Notes: generated by a model from the sequence alone, not told the origin. 64,000 bases of DNA from Chitinophagales bacterium (GCA_026931325.1 JAIXLO010000160.1:124001-188000); one strand, 5' to 3'; positions 8,664-17,722 are shown, numbered from the stretch's first letter. Numbers and translations: made by a program.

Positions 8664-9228
8664 AATAGTTCAAACAATAGTGGCTGATTATGATATATTG
8701 TCTACAGCATATCATGAGTCAGCACACATTGTAATTTCATTAATAAATTGTTTTAAAGTTTGTATAGCTAAAATAAATTCTCCTAAATCCGGAGAAATTG
8801 AATATGATAGACCAGATCCATATTTAGAAAAAAGCAGAAGAATTCAAAAAAAGATAGTAAAAAAAGAAATAGAGGTTAAGTTTGCCGGATTTATAGGAGA
8901 ATCTATTTTATATGAAAATTTACATTTAACAAAAAGCGTTCCAAGGTCTATAAAAAATGGAGCGTTTTATGATTTTAAAGAATCTTCTAGATTAATAAGA
9001 GATTTTAGTATATCAGCGCCCGGAAAAAAAACGTTTAGTTATAAACGCAATGTAAAGAAAAAAATAAAAAAAAAGCTATTAACATATTGGCGCGATGTTG
9101 TACTAATAGCTAATTTATTATTAAAAAAAAATAATTTAACATATAAATCAATTAAAAACTGTTTAATAAAATTTTCTTCTAAAAAAACATTTTGGAAGAG
9201 AATTTTTTTATTTTTAGATAAAAGATAA
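8638..9228 (+). CDS. stand-alone M41 (FtsH-like) zinc protease domain
   Basis: 196 residues. H-E-S-A-H at residues 26-30, in the context S-T-A-Y-H-E-S-A-H-I-V-I-S-L, matches the HExxH zinc helix of FtsH peptidases (A-x-H-E-x-G-H-A-V). A later G-A-F-Y-D-F-K-E-S-S-R-L-I-R sequence resembles the FtsH segment holding the third zinc ligand (Asp). The middle F-A-G-F-I-G-E-S-I-L matches the L-A-G-R-A-A-E-E segment. No AAA+ module, membrane helix or signal is present, so it is the peptidase domain alone. The substrate is unknown; it could use a host or phage unfoldase. The start is uncertain because of overlap with the previous gene. Confidence 0.72.
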   Translation: MNKRVQTNRIVQTIVADYDILSTAYHESAHIVISLINCFKVCIAKINSPKSGEIEYDRPDPYLEKSRRIQKKIVKKEIEVKFAGFIGESILYENLHLTKSVPRSIKNGAFYDFKESSRLIRDFSISAPGKKTFSYKRNVKKKIKKKLLTYWRDVVLIANLLLKKNNLTYKSIKNCLIKFSSKKTFWKRIFLFLDKR

Positions 9229-9230
9229 AT

Positions 9231-9286
9231 TCTAAAAATTTACAAACGATGATCGTTTGAGACTATTATAGGCATAAATTTTTAGA
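9231..9286 (+). promoter_or_regulatory. nested inverted repeats in the DNA polymerase leader (possible translational operator)
   Basis: Outer arms TCTAAAAATTTA (9231-9242) and TAAATTTTTAGA (9275-9286) are perfectly complementary. Directly after the left arm is a second perfect hairpin, CAAACGA-TGA-TCGTTTG (9243-9259). The Shine-Dalgarno (TTGGAGT, ending 9300) and ATG 9305 lie just outside. Phage T4 polymerase gp43 represses its own translation by binding a hairpin in its leader, so an analogous operator is a reasonable inference. It could also be a terminator/attenuator for the upstream genes, although no U-tract follows. Confidence 0.55.
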
Positions 9287-9304
9287 AAATCGTTTGGAGT
9301 ACAT

Positions 9305-12300
9305 ATGGATTTTGCATCACTACACAATCAGACACATTATTCTATTTTGCATGGCTTATCAGCGCCAGATGAATTATTTAATAAAGCCAAATCTTTAAAT
9401 ATTAAAGCATTGGCAATAACTGAACTTGGAACGCTGTCTTCGGTATATGAATGTTTAGAATTATCAAAAAAAACTGGAATAAAATATATTCCCGGATGTA
9501 AGTTTTATTTTTTGAATCCTGAAAATGAAATGTCGTTGAGACATATCAATCTATTAGCAATGAATCAAGAAGGATATAAAAATTTATTGCTTTTAAATAG
9601 ACGAGGGTATGATAATGGATTTGAAACAAATTCTTCAATTATACCAGTAATAAACTTTGAATTATTGGAAAATTATTCAAAAGGAATAATCTGCCTAACA
9701 TCATGTGGCAATGGTTTATTATCAGAATTATTGATGTTAAAAAAATTTGAAGAAGTTGACAATACTATTTTAAAATTAAAGAATATTTTTGGAGATAATT
9801 TTTATATAGAAATCTTAGCAAATAATATGAAGAGATTTGCAAATGGATTTTATTCAGAAATAGATCAACAATTTATTAATAGACAATTAATAATACATGC
9901 AAAAAAACATGGTGTAAAAATAGTTCCAACATCAAATACTCATTACACTTCTAAAGAAGAAAATTCTATACATGATGCTCTGCTAGCAATTAATTCTGGA
10001 AATAGCGTACATAATTCATTTAGAGAAAAATTAACTGTTCCAGAATTTTATTTAAAATCTGGAGAAGAGATATTTAATTTCTTTTCTAGAAATTATGGTG
10101 AAGAATTTTCCAAACAAATTATAGATAATACAATAGAAATAATGAATAAATGTGAGTCTCCAGAATGGATACTTCCTAAATATTCAAATCCATCTGGGAA
10201 AGAATTGCCTTTATTTCCAGTACAAGATCAGCCGGATTATGTAGAATTTTTAAAATGGAAAAATGATAGAAAAGAAGATTTAGATGAAGATAAATTATAT
10301 TTAAGATATTGTACTGAAAATAAATTCAAGCAAAGATTCACAAATTTAAGTGATGATGTTAAAAAAATCTATTTAGATAGAATTGAAGAAGAGCTAGATG
10401 TATTTTATCATTGTGGTATATCTAGCTATATGTTGATTGTGGCAGATTATTTGGAATGGGCTGAAAAAAATGAAATAACTTATAATTTTGGACGCGGATC
10501 GGTAGCTGGCTCTTTAATTGCTTATTTATTAGGAATTCATAAAGCAGATCCAATAAAATATAAATTAGTTTTTCCAAGATTTCATAATAAATTAAAAGTT
10601 GCTTATTCTGATATTGATTGTGACGTTAGTAAACGTAGAAGACACGAAGTATTAGATTATATTGAAAAAAAATATAAAAGAGAGAATGTTGCCCAGGTAT
10701 CAAGTATAATTTGGGAAAGTCCTAAAGTATATGCCAAAGATATTTGTAGAATATTTGAACTTGGCGGAAATAGACAAGAAGCAGTTAATCTTGGAAACTT
10801 GATATCGGAGGTTATACCAGATCCAAGAGATTGTAAGTCTTATGAAGAAGCTAAGAAAATGTCTCCACTTTTTGGCGAATATACAAAAAAGTATAAAGAA
10901 TTAGAAAATAATAAAATAATAGCAGATAAGCCAAGAGCTTTTGGCACCCATCCAGCAGGCATTATTATTTCTAAAAGAAAACTTGAAGATATTGTTCCAA
11001 TCAGAAAAGATAAAGATGGTGCTGTAGTAATTGAAGTTGATAAAGATTTGGCAGAAGAAATAGGTCTAGTAAAAATGGATGTGTTAGGATTATCAACGCT
11101 AGATATTATTTCCGATACATTTGATTTAATTAAGAAAAATGGTTTACCAAAACCAAATATAAACTTAGAAGAGTACGATAAAAAAACCTACGATTTAATT
11201 TCATCAGGAAATACTTTATGTGTATTCCAGTTTGGAACAAGTGCCGGAACGATTGATTTATGTAAAAAAATAAAGCCCAAATCAATTGAAGATTTAGCAG
11301 TAATTACTACATTAGCTAGACCGGCTTCAAAAGAAATACGTGAAGATTTTATTTTGACTAGAATTGGAAAAAAACCAATATCATATTTGCATCCAAAATT
11401 AGAAAATGCTTTAAAAGATACATATGGTTATCCTTTATATGATGAAAGTTTACTTATTTTGGCAAAAGACGTAGCTGGATGGGATTTAAATGAAGCTGAT
11501 AAGCTAAGAAAATTAACAAAAGAAAAAGGAAAAAATCCAGAGAAGGTAAAAAAATGGAAGAGTGAATTTATAGCAGGAGCTATAAACAATGGTGTAAGTG
11601 AATCAGAAGCATCTCTAATTTGGGAAAAAGTTATAGAACCATATGGTCGATATTCGTTTAATTTAGCTCATGCAATCGAATATTCATTTATTTCGTATGT
11701 AACTGCTTACCTAAAAGCAAATTATCCGGTAGAATTTTTACTTTCAAATTTAATGAGTGAATTGCAGTCAAATGCTCAAGGAGCAAAAGAAAATATAGCA
11801 AAGATAAAAAAAGAATTAAAATTGCATGGATTAAGTATAAATCCACCAGATATAAATAGGTCAAATTTTGAATATACTCTTGATGGAAAAGAATTATTAA
11901 CCGGCTTTAAAGGAATTAAATATGTCGGTGAAGATGCCATTCAAGATATTATAGCAAAAAGACCATTTAAAAATTTTACTGATTTTATGTCTAGAGTCGA
12001 TTCAAGTAAAGTAAGAGCTAATACTATCCAAGCATTGGCTGCTGCCGGAGCTTTGGATTGTTTTAAAATTACAAGAAAAAATATATTTCAATATTGTTCT
12101 GACTTTAGAAAAAATCTTACTTCATGGAAAAAGAAACATTCTTTAGAAAAGGAAGATTTTATATATAAACTTGAAAAAGATGATGAGTGGTCAATTCCAA
12201 ATTTGTACGCATTGGAATATAAATACATTGGAGAAGCTTTTATTTGTCAGCCATCTAAAGCATACTCATCTTTTTTTAAGAAAGAATTTCTTTCTATAAA

Positions 12301-12718
12301 AGAAATAAAAAATATGAAGGATAGATCAAATATACAATCTTTTAAATTTATATTAAAAGATTTTATTGAATTAAGAGTAAAGAAAGAAACATCAAAATAT
12401 TATGGGCAGCCAATGCTGAAGGCGTTAGCTGAAGATTCTAATGGCGATGAAATATCACTAACAATTTTTCCAGATAAATATAAGCTTTTATTGGATAAAA
12501 TGTCTAAGAAAGGTATTTCTTTAGAAAAAGAGTTTGCTTTTCATATATCTGCTTCAACAAATATATATGATGGTGAAGTTGGTTTAATATATAACGATGT
12601 TTATGAAATAAGTCCACCACCAGAATTACCAAAAGATATAAAAATTAAAAAGACCTCAAAAAAAGAAAATAAAAGTCTATTAGATAAAGTAGAAGAAGAG
12701 TTAATAAAAATATTATAA
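9305..12718 (+). CDS. dnaE: DNA polymerase III alpha subunit (DnaE-type replicative polymerase)
   Basis: 1137 residues, C-family polymerase. Order: PHP domain (residues ~1-230), palm with G-R-G-S-V-A-G-S near 396 and the catalytic Y-S-D-I-D-C-D near 434-440, H-P-A-G-I-I-I-S, the third catalytic Asp in K-M-D-V-L-G-L near 590, fingers (Y-D-E-S-L-L-I-L-A-K, R-K-L-T-K-E-K-G), F-N-L-A-H-A-I-E-Y-S, a helix-hairpin-helix region and an OB-fold near 1000-1100. The PHP metal site looks degenerate: the usual H-x-H-T-x-Y-S-x-L-D-G reads H-N-Q-T-H-Y-S-I-L-H-G, and I-T-D-H-G reads I-T-E-L-G, so intrinsic proofreading is probably lost. No separate epsilon exonuclease gene is seen in the window. Confidence 0.95.
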   Translation: MDFASLHNQTHYSILHGLSAPDELFNKAKSLNIKALAITELGTLSSVYECLELSKKTGIKYIPGCKFYFLNPENEMSLRHINLLAMNQEGYKNLLLLNRRGYDNGFETNSSIIPVINFELLENYSKGIICLTSCGNGLLSELLMLKKFEEVDNTILKLKNIFGDNFYIEILANNMKRFANGFYSEIDQQFINRQLIIHAKKHGVKIVPTSNTHYTSKEENSIHDALLAINSGNSVHNSFREKLTVPEFYLKSGEEIFNFFSRNYGEEFSKQIIDNTIEIMNKCESPEWILPKYSNPSGKELPLFPVQDQPDYVEFLKWKNDRKEDLDEDKLYLRYCTENKFKQRFTNLSDDVKKIYLDRIEEELDVFYHCGISSYMLIVADYLEWAEKNEITYNFGRGSVAGSLIAYLLGIHKADPIKYKLVFPRFHNKLKVAYSDIDCDVSKRRRHEVLDYIEKKYKRENVAQVSSIIWESPKVYAKDICRIFELGGNRQEAVNLGNLISEVIPDPRDCKSYEEAKKMSPLFGEYTKKYKELENNKIIADKPRAFGTHPAGIIISKRKLEDIVPIRKDKDGAVVIEVDKDLAEEIGLVKMDVLGLSTLDIISDTFDLIKKNGLPKPNINLEEYDKKTYDLISSGNTLCVFQFGTSAGTIDLCKKIKPKSIEDLAVITTLARPASKEIREDFILTRIGKKPISYLHPKLENALKDTYGYPLYDESLLILAKDVAGWDLNEADKLRKLTKEKGKNPEKVKKWKSEFIAGAINNGVSESEASLIWEKVIEPYGRYSFNLAHAIEYSFISYVTAYLKANYPVEFLLSNLMSELQSNAQGAKENIAKIKKELKLHGLSINPPDINRSNFEYTLDGKELLTGFKGIKYVGEDAIQDIIAKRPFKNFTDFMSRVDSSKVRANTIQALAAAGALDCFKITRKNIFQYCSDFRKNLTSWKKKHSLEKEDFIYKLEKDDEWSIPNLYALEYKYIGEAFICQPSKAYSSFFKKEFLSIKEIKNMKDRSNIQSFKFILKDFIELRVKKETSKYYGQPMLKALAEDSNGDEISLTIFPDKYKLLLDKMSKKGISLEKEFAFHISASTNIYDGEVGLIYNDVYEISPPPELPKDIKIKKTSKKENKSLLDKVEEELIKIL

Positions 12719-12770
12719 ATGATATTTTTTTATTAATTTTTTATTAATATCAATATTTTATAATATTTTT
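12719..12770 (+). promoter_or_regulatory. A/T-only gap with TATAAT box close to a start codon
   Basis: This gap is almost purely A/T. It holds TGATATT (12720-12726) and AATATCA (12746-12752) as inverted arms, and a perfect TATAAT at 12759-12764, only 6 nt before the ATG of the HTH gene. No Shine-Dalgarno is present. If the TATAAT were a working -10 box the transcript would be leaderless. In such A/T-rich DNA the match may be chance. Confidence 0.3.
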
Positions 12771-13280
12771 ATGAAACTATCTGAATGGGCTAAACAAAAT
12801 AACATGAGTTATGCCACTTGCTATAGGTGGTATAGAGAAGGAAAGTTACCAGTAAAAACATATAAGTCTTCATCGGGAGCAATTTTCGTAGAAGATGAAG
12901 TAAAAGCTTTTGGAGACAAAGAGCAATTTAACGATGATTATATGATAAATTTACTGACAACGGTTACACAATTTACATTACAAAATAAAAGTATTATAGA
13001 ATTTTTTGTTTATTTATTAAAAAATTTTAAGTTGGTTCCAAAAAATTTAAATCCGACCAATATGAATTTTGTAAATTCTAAAGATCACTTTAAAAAAATA
13101 GTTGATTCTATAATGCCAGAAACCAATGTTAAAAAATTAAAAGAATTAAAAGAAAATTTTAAGTTAAGAAAAGATGGAGAGAAATTTTTAGAAGGTATTG
13201 ATTTATTAGAAGTAGAGAATCAAGGATCATTTAAAAGAATAGATAATGAAGTTATAGTGCAAGATCTAGGGGTAAAATGA
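12771..13280 (+). CDS. MerR/excisionase-like helix-turn-helix protein
   Basis: 169 residues. The N-terminal ~45 residues (M-K-L-S-E-W-A-K-Q-N, Y-A-T-C-Y-R-W-Y-R-E-G-K-L-P, G-A-I-F-V) match the MerR-like winged HTH seen at the N-terminus of IS607-type serine recombinases and in phage excisionases and regulators. The recombinase catalytic domain is absent; the remainder is helical and charged. The likely role is DNA-binding regulator or replication accessory. Its stop overlaps the start of the zinc-ribbon gene. It stands between the polymerase and recA, which suggests a replication-linked role, but this is inference. Confidence 0.65.
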   Translation: MKLSEWAKQNNMSYATCYRWYREGKLPVKTYKSSSGAIFVEDEVKAFGDKEQFNDDYMINLLTTVTQFTLQNKSIIEFFVYLLKNFKLVPKNLNPTNMNFVNSKDHFKKIVDSIMPETNVKKLKELKENFKLRKDGEKFLEGIDLLEVENQGSFKRIDNEVIVQDLGVK

Positions 13281-14008
13281 AATGTACGCATTGCCAAACA
13301 GAAATAGACGCAAAACTTAAATTTGCAATATCATCTAATATATGTCCTTTTTGCGGAGAAAAAATTTTCCCAGACGAGTTAAATGAATTATTAAATGATG
13401 CAAAAATAATATTTGAATCAGTAACTGATTTATTTAAAGAAAATTTTGAAGATTGGTTGCTAGCTAATTACTCATATATAAATTTGAATACTTTAAATAG
13501 TAAAATTGAACAAAAAGATAAATCTTATATAGATAAAATAAAAAAAGCGTCAAAAGAATTGTTACCAATTGTAGTTGCTGGATCTGGAGGCACCATTTCA
13601 CAAGAAATTAATAATCCCGTTGCTGAAATTATAAAGAAAAATGCTGGAATAAAGACTGATAAGGAAAAACTTCAAAAATTAAAAGCTTTTGCTAATCAAA
13701 TAAAGTCTGGCGCTACTGAATCAGAAGTAATTGAAGTTGAGGAAGAAGAGGATAATGAAAATTCTGATGAAGATGTTACGCATAGACCAAATTTCAAATC
13801 TTCTTCAGAAGAGAGATTAAATTTAGTTTCAGTTGAAGATGCAGAAAATTTAGATACTTCAAATGTATTTGCTGTACTAAATAAATCTGGCAAAGGAAAT
13901 ATGAAAGATATGATAAGATTACAACAACAATTTAATAAAATTGGATCTGGAAGAGATTCTATAGACACTGGAGAAAAAAAGAAAAACTCATTTTCTAGAG
14001 CAGTATGA
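13277..14008 (+). CDS. zinc-ribbon hypothetical protein
   Basis: 243 residues. C-T-H-C at residues 3-6 and C-P-F-C near 24-27 form an N-terminal zinc ribbon. A helical middle and an acidic low-complexity stretch (E-V-E-E-E-E-D-N) follow, then a basic C-terminus. ATG 13277 overlaps the previous TGA (ATGA) and its end overlaps the next gene likewise. Zinc ribbons of this type often bind nucleic acid or RNA polymerase; no specific family is recognised. Confidence 0.6.
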   Translation: MKCTHCQTEIDAKLKFAISSNICPFCGEKIFPDELNELLNDAKIIFESVTDLFKENFEDWLLANYSYINLNTLNSKIEQKDKSYIDKIKKASKELLPIVVAGSGGTISQEINNPVAEIIKKNAGIKTDKEKLQKLKAFANQIKSGATESEVIEVEEEEDNENSDEDVTHRPNFKSSSEERLNLVSVEDAENLDTSNVFAVLNKSGKGNMKDMIRLQQQFNKIGSGRDSIDTGEKKKNSFSRAV

Positions 14009-14307
14009 TAAGAATTATAGACAATAAAAAAATAGATTTAACAAATCATGAATGGGAAATTTATTTAAAAATATGCGATTCATATAAACAATATGGCGGA
14101 GAACAATTGTTTGATAATTTGTTTGAAACCGATGAAAATGGAATAATTATGTACTTAATACCTCCATCTAAGAAACAAACAAGTTTAGAAATATTTTTAT
14201 TTTTAGTTAGTGTTTTTAATCATCAGCATGTAAGACTAATGTATAAACAAATGGATGATTTTAAAAAAATAATTGAAGAAAAATTTGAAAAAATTGACAA
14301 AAAATAA
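14005..14307 (+). CDS. hypothetical protein, 100 aa
   Basis: Unrecognised. Helical, with a Lys-rich C-terminal coiled coil (D-F-K-K-I-I-E-E-K-F-E-K). ATGA overlap with the zinc-ribbon gene shows translational coupling. It sits in the polymerase-recA interval. Confidence 0.5.
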   Translation: MIRIIDNKKIDLTNHEWEIYLKICDSYKQYGGEQLFDNLFETDENGIIMYLIPPSKKQTSLEIFLFLVSVFNHQHVRLMYKQMDDFKKIIEEKFEKIDKK

Positions 14308-14345
14308 TAAAAATATTAGCTTGATTTATTAGATATAGGTAAAAT

Positions 14346-14801
14346 ATGGAAGACATAAAATTAGTAAATTTGTTAGGATCTTCATTAGAGGATGCTTTTT
14401 TAGATTTTGATTTTTCAGAAATTCAAGAAATTTTAGAAACTTTGAAAGATATTTCACCAATAGATATTGCTCACGTAGAACTTTTACAGCAAAAAGCTTT
14501 ACGTGGAGCAGATATATGTTCTGAATATCTTGGAAAGATTTATAAAACTGTTTCTTACTTAGAATCAAAAGTAAGTGTAGAAAAAAATAGAGCTTCACTT
14601 GAATATAATCCAGAAAATGTTAAAGTGACAATGGAAATGAGAAAATGGGCAGGAGAATCTTCTTCTATAGTAGAAGAATTGCAAATTAAATTAGCAAAAG
14701 CAAAAGGTAGTAAGGCATTATTAGAAAAAAAATATGATATTTTAATCAAAAGTCATCATCATTGGAAAGATATAGCTTCAGGATTAAAAAAATCTTACTA
14801 A
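14346..14801 (+). CDS. helical protein upstream of recA, possible recombination mediator
   Basis: 151 residues, mostly helical, ending with K-K-Y-D-I-L-I-K-S-H-H-H-W-K-D-I-A. The ATG is preceded by ATAGGTAAA, and the gene ends 6 nt before the recA-like gene. T4 uvsY, the 137-residue mediator that loads UvsX on SSB-coated DNA, has similar size and partnership, but I see no convincing sequence match. A mediator role is inferred from size and position only. Confidence 0.5.
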   Translation: MEDIKLVNLLGSSLEDAFLDFDFSEIQEILETLKDISPIDIAHVELLQQKALRGADICSEYLGKIYKTVSYLESKVSVEKNRASLEYNPENVKVTMEMRKWAGESSSIVEELQIKLAKAKGSKALLEKKYDILIKSHHHWKDIASGLKKSY

Positions 14802-14807
14802 GGTAAA

Positions 14808-17066
14808 ATGGCAGAAAAAAAAGATGCAATAACTGAATTTTTTAAATCATATGCAGAATCAGATACACAATTAGGATTTAGACTAGCTGACGAGCAATTA
14901 AATTTTGGGGTTGATGTAATATCTACTGGATCTTGGGTATTAGATGATGCTCTTGGATGTGGTGGATTACCATGCGGAAGAATTATACAATATTATGGTC
15001 CTCCGGGATGTCACGCAAAAGGGCAAAAAATTTTGATGTTCGATGGAACATTAAAAAATGTCGAAGATATTGTTGTTGGAGACACATTAATGGGTCCGGA
15101 CTCTAAACCAAGAAATGTTTTGGAGTTAAAGCGTGGAAAAGATTTAATGTATAAAGTTGTGCCAAATAAAGGCAAAGATTTTATTGTTAATGAAAATCAT
15201 ATAATGTGTTTTGTAAAAAATAATAAAATTGCTCGTAGAAGTATTTTTAGAAGAAAAACAAAATCAAGTAAATTAATTCCTCATTTTGAGTATGTCGAAA
15301 TGAGTATTAAAGATTACTTAAAATTAAGTAAATCACAAAAAAAGTCTTTATATTTATATAAAGCAAATGCATTAAATTTTACAAATAATAACACTTTAAA
15401 AATAGATCCATATCTTTTTGGTTTATTGCTTGGTGATGGAACTATTAAAAATGATTTATCAATCCATTCAATGGATAATGAAATTTTAGAGTTCGTAGAA
15501 AATTATTGTAAAAATAATAATTTAACATCGTCTTATAGAAAAAAGAAAGATGGTATTAAATGCAAGGAAATAGGTTTGCGCTCCAATGGCAAAAAATTTA
15601 ATAATTGGCTAAAAAATGAAATTAAAATATTAAAAGCCAATAAAAAATGTGATGATAAATTTATACCACATGACTATAAAGTTGCAAGCTATGAAGATAG
15701 ACTCCAAGTATTAGCTGGGTTAATAGATACTGATGGAACTGTTTCTAATAAATATAATTTTAGTTTTTCTTCAAAATCACAACAATTAGCAAATGATGTC
15801 GCGTTTATAGCTGGCAGTCTTGGATTTTATACTTCTGTTTCTGAAAAATATTCTTCGGCTCATATAAATCATAAAGATTTATATTATGAAGTATATATTT
15901 CTGGCGAAGTATATAAAATACCAACAAAAATTAATAGAAAGAAAATTGATAAAGAAAAAATAATCAATCATTCTAATAAATTGCGCTATAAATTTAAATT
16001 AGAAAAATTAGATGTAGATAATTTTTATGGATTTAGTTTGGATGGAGATAATAAGTATCTTTTAGACGACTTTACTGTTACGCATAATTCTGGTAAAACC
16101 GCTATGACAATGCTTGCCATCAAAGAGGCTCAAAACAAAAGCAAAGAATCTAAGCAAGTATTTATAGATGCTGAACAAACATTTTCGCCTGTATGGGCTG
16201 AATTATTAGGTCTAGATCTATCTAGAATAATTTTAGTAGATGAAGATCTTGCTGTAAATGGTAGAAGATGTTTTGAAATGCTTTTAGGAGTACCAAAAGA
16301 AGATTCAAAACATATTTTAAAAGGCAAATCAAAAGATGGTCTTTTAGATAAAATAATTTTAAAAGAAATAGATATAAATCTTATTGTATTAGATTCTTTA
16401 GGATCTATAATTCCTCCAGGAGAAGATGTTTCAGCCGTTGGTAAAAGCAACATGGCTTTGATGGCTAGATTTTTATCAACAACATTTAAAAAGCTATCTT
16501 TAGAAGTCGCAAAAGCAAATATTCCATTTATAGTAATTAATCACAAGAGAGATAGTTTAGAAATGTATGGACCTTCTCATACATTTATGGGTGGCAACAG
16601 CTATTCACATTTTCTTTCTGCAAATATATATTTTGAACCACATGGAGGTCGAGAAGGGTTAATTCTTAATGAGAAAGAAGAGAGAGTGGGACAAAATATA
16701 AGGGCGACGATAGAAAAATCAAAATTTGGTCCACATCCAAGACAATGTGAATTCAAATTAAAATTTGATGAAGGTATTATCTCTGAATGTGAGGAAATCG
16801 CAGAGTTAGCATTAAAATATAATGTCGCCGTTAAGACATCTTCTATAACAATAGAATATAAAGAAAATAAATATAGGGGCATGGGACAATTCTGTGAGGC
16901 GGTTAAAGCTAGCCCTGAAATGTTAAAAGATTTGAAAGAAAAAATAATTGAGGTTAGGAACAGCAAAAAAGAAAAAACATTGACGCCAAGCGGCACAGCG
17001 GTTAAAATAGAAGAAGACGATATCGAAAAAGTCTTATCAAAATCAAAGAAAGATAAGGGTAAGTAA
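14808..17066 (+). CDS. recA: RecA/UvsX-family recombinase with an in-frame intein
   Basis: 752 codons encode a ~392-residue RecA interrupted by a 360-residue intein (residues 68-427). The recombinase P-loop reads G-P-P-G before the intein and S-G-K-T after it, restoring G-P-P-G-S-G-K-T on splicing. Other RecA features are the A-E-Q-T-F segment with the catalytic Glu, Walker B L-I-V-L-D-S near codon 530, an L2-like G-G-N-S-Y-S region, and an acidic/basic C-terminal tail. It pairs homologous DNA for recombination-dependent replication with the 46/47-like complex, SSB and RuvC-like resolvase encoded nearby. AAGGTAAA precedes the ATG. Confidence 0.93.
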   Translation: MAEKKDAITEFFKSYAESDTQLGFRLADEQLNFGVDVISTGSWVLDDALGCGGLPCGRIIQYYGPPGCHAKGQKILMFDGTLKNVEDIVVGDTLMGPDSKPRNVLELKRGKDLMYKVVPNKGKDFIVNENHIMCFVKNNKIARRSIFRRKTKSSKLIPHFEYVEMSIKDYLKLSKSQKKSLYLYKANALNFTNNNTLKIDPYLFGLLLGDGTIKNDLSIHSMDNEILEFVENYCKNNNLTSSYRKKKDGIKCKEIGLRSNGKKFNNWLKNEIKILKANKKCDDKFIPHDYKVASYEDRLQVLAGLIDTDGTVSNKYNFSFSSKSQQLANDVAFIAGSLGFYTSVSEKYSSAHINHKDLYYEVYISGEVYKIPTKINRKKIDKEKIINHSNKLRYKFKLEKLDVDNFYGFSLDGDNKYLLDDFTVTHNSGKTAMTMLAIKEAQNKSKESKQVFIDAEQTFSPVWAELLGLDLSRIILVDEDLAVNGRRCFEMLLGVPKEDSKHILKGKSKDGLLDKIILKEIDINLIVLDSLGSIIPPGEDVSAVGKSNMALMARFLSTTFKKLSLEVAKANIPFIVINHKRDSLEMYGPSHTFMGGNSYSHFLSANIYFEPHGGREGLILNEKEERVGQNIRATIEKSKFGPHPRQCEFKLKFDEGIISECEEIAELALKYNVAVKTSSITIEYKENKYRGMGQFCEAVKASPEMLKDLKEKIIEVRNSKKEKTLTPSGTAVKIEEDDIEKVLSKSKKDKGK
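15009..16088 (+). mobile_element. intein in RecA P-loop, LAGLIDADG type
   Basis: The intein starts at Cys68 (TGT, 15009-15011) and ends with the His-Asn pair at 16083-16088; Ser follows as the +1 nucleophile. Visible blocks: C-H-A-K-G-Q-K-I-L-M-F-D-G-T (block A region), V-N-E-N-H-I-M-C (block B-like), two LAGLIDADG helices L-L-L-G-D-G-T-I and L-I-D-T-D-G-T-V of the homing endonuclease, and Y-G-F-S-L-D-G-D-N...F-T-V-T-H-N (blocks F-G). Insertion between the Gly and Ser of the ATP-binding loop means RecA is inactive until splicing. Confidence 0.93.
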
Positions 17067-17401
17067 TGGACGATGTAGTGCAGTTGCCGCAAATTAATAT
17101 CAATATGAAAAATATTAAACCAAATTATTTAGTATTGATTAAAAATAATAAAACACCATCATTATTTCTTACCATAGATAAACCAGACTATTCGGTTTTT
17201 GGAATCACTGTAAAAGGTTTTTTTGTTAAACTGTTTAATGAAAAAGATTTTGTTTCTGATGGTATAGAAGTTTTAAAAAATATAAATAATGAATTATGCC
17301 AGACAATTTTACAGAGTACAAATAAAGATCAAATAATGGAAATGGTTTTTCCATGGTCAGAAATTTATCAAATTAAAAGCGCTGGATTTAAAGCAAAATA
17401 A
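17066..17401 (+). CDS. hypothetical protein, 111 aa
   Basis: Unrecognised, mostly beta-strand pattern. Its ATG shares the last base of the recA TAA stop, so it is coupled to recA. It is followed after 14 nt by a small winged-helix gene. Possibly a replication accessory, by position only. Confidence 0.5.
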   Translation: MDDVVQLPQININMKNIKPNYLVLIKNNKTPSLFLTIDKPDYSVFGITVKGFFVKLFNEKDFVSDGIEVLKNINNELCQTILQSTNKDQIMEMVFPWSEIYQIKSAGFKAK

Positions 17402-17415
17402 GAAAGGAAAAAAAC

Positions 17416-17676
17416 ATGACACGAGAAGAAAAAATAGAATTAAGAGATAGATTAGTTAAATTTGTAGAAGAGAAAAATACATGGGAAGGAACTGTATCGC
17501 AATTAATGCGTTCTATAAATTCAAGATTACCTAAAAATATGAGAACTGTTTCTCCATCATATTTTAGAGTTAGATTGAATGAAGTTCTTTCTTCAGTAAG
17601 ATCTAAAGGTGTTAGCGTGAAGTTTTTCCAAACTTCAGGTTCTAATAGCAAAAAAATGGTTAGATTTACTGCATAA
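17416..17676 (+). CDS. small winged-helix-like DNA-binding protein
   Basis: 86 residues. The pattern G-T-V-S-Q-L-M-R-S-I-N, then S-P-S-Y-F-R-V-R-L-N-E-V-L, then G-V-S-V-K-F resembles the winged-helix module often found at the end of phage/plasmid primase-helicases (helix, S-P-x-x-x-x-x-R-L recognition helix, G-I-x-V wing). Strong Shine-Dalgarno AAAGGAA before ATG 17416. Assigned from the pattern alone. Confidence 0.5.
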   Translation: MTREEKIELRDRLVKFVEEKNTWEGTVSQLMRSINSRLPKNMRTVSPSYFRVRLNEVLSSVRSKGVSVKFFQTSGSNSKKMVRFTA

Positions 17677-17685
17677 TTTAGTATT

Positions 17686-17722
17686 TTTTATATGGTAAAG
17701 TGATAAATTTTACCATATAAAA
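17686..17722 (+). terminator. 14-bp perfect hairpin before the SSB gene
   Basis: TTTTATATGGTAAA (17686-17699) and TTTACCATATAAAA (17709-17722) are perfectly complementary around a 9-nt loop. It lies in the gap between the winged-helix and SSB genes. There is no downstream U-tract, so it may be a weak terminator, an RNA-processing site or an operator for SSB. The structure is clear; the role is uncertain. Confidence 0.5.

Noticed and set aside
12771..13280. Serine recombinase of the IS607 type
   Set aside because: Only the MerR-like HTH is present; no resolvase catalytic domain, partner gene or element ends are visible.
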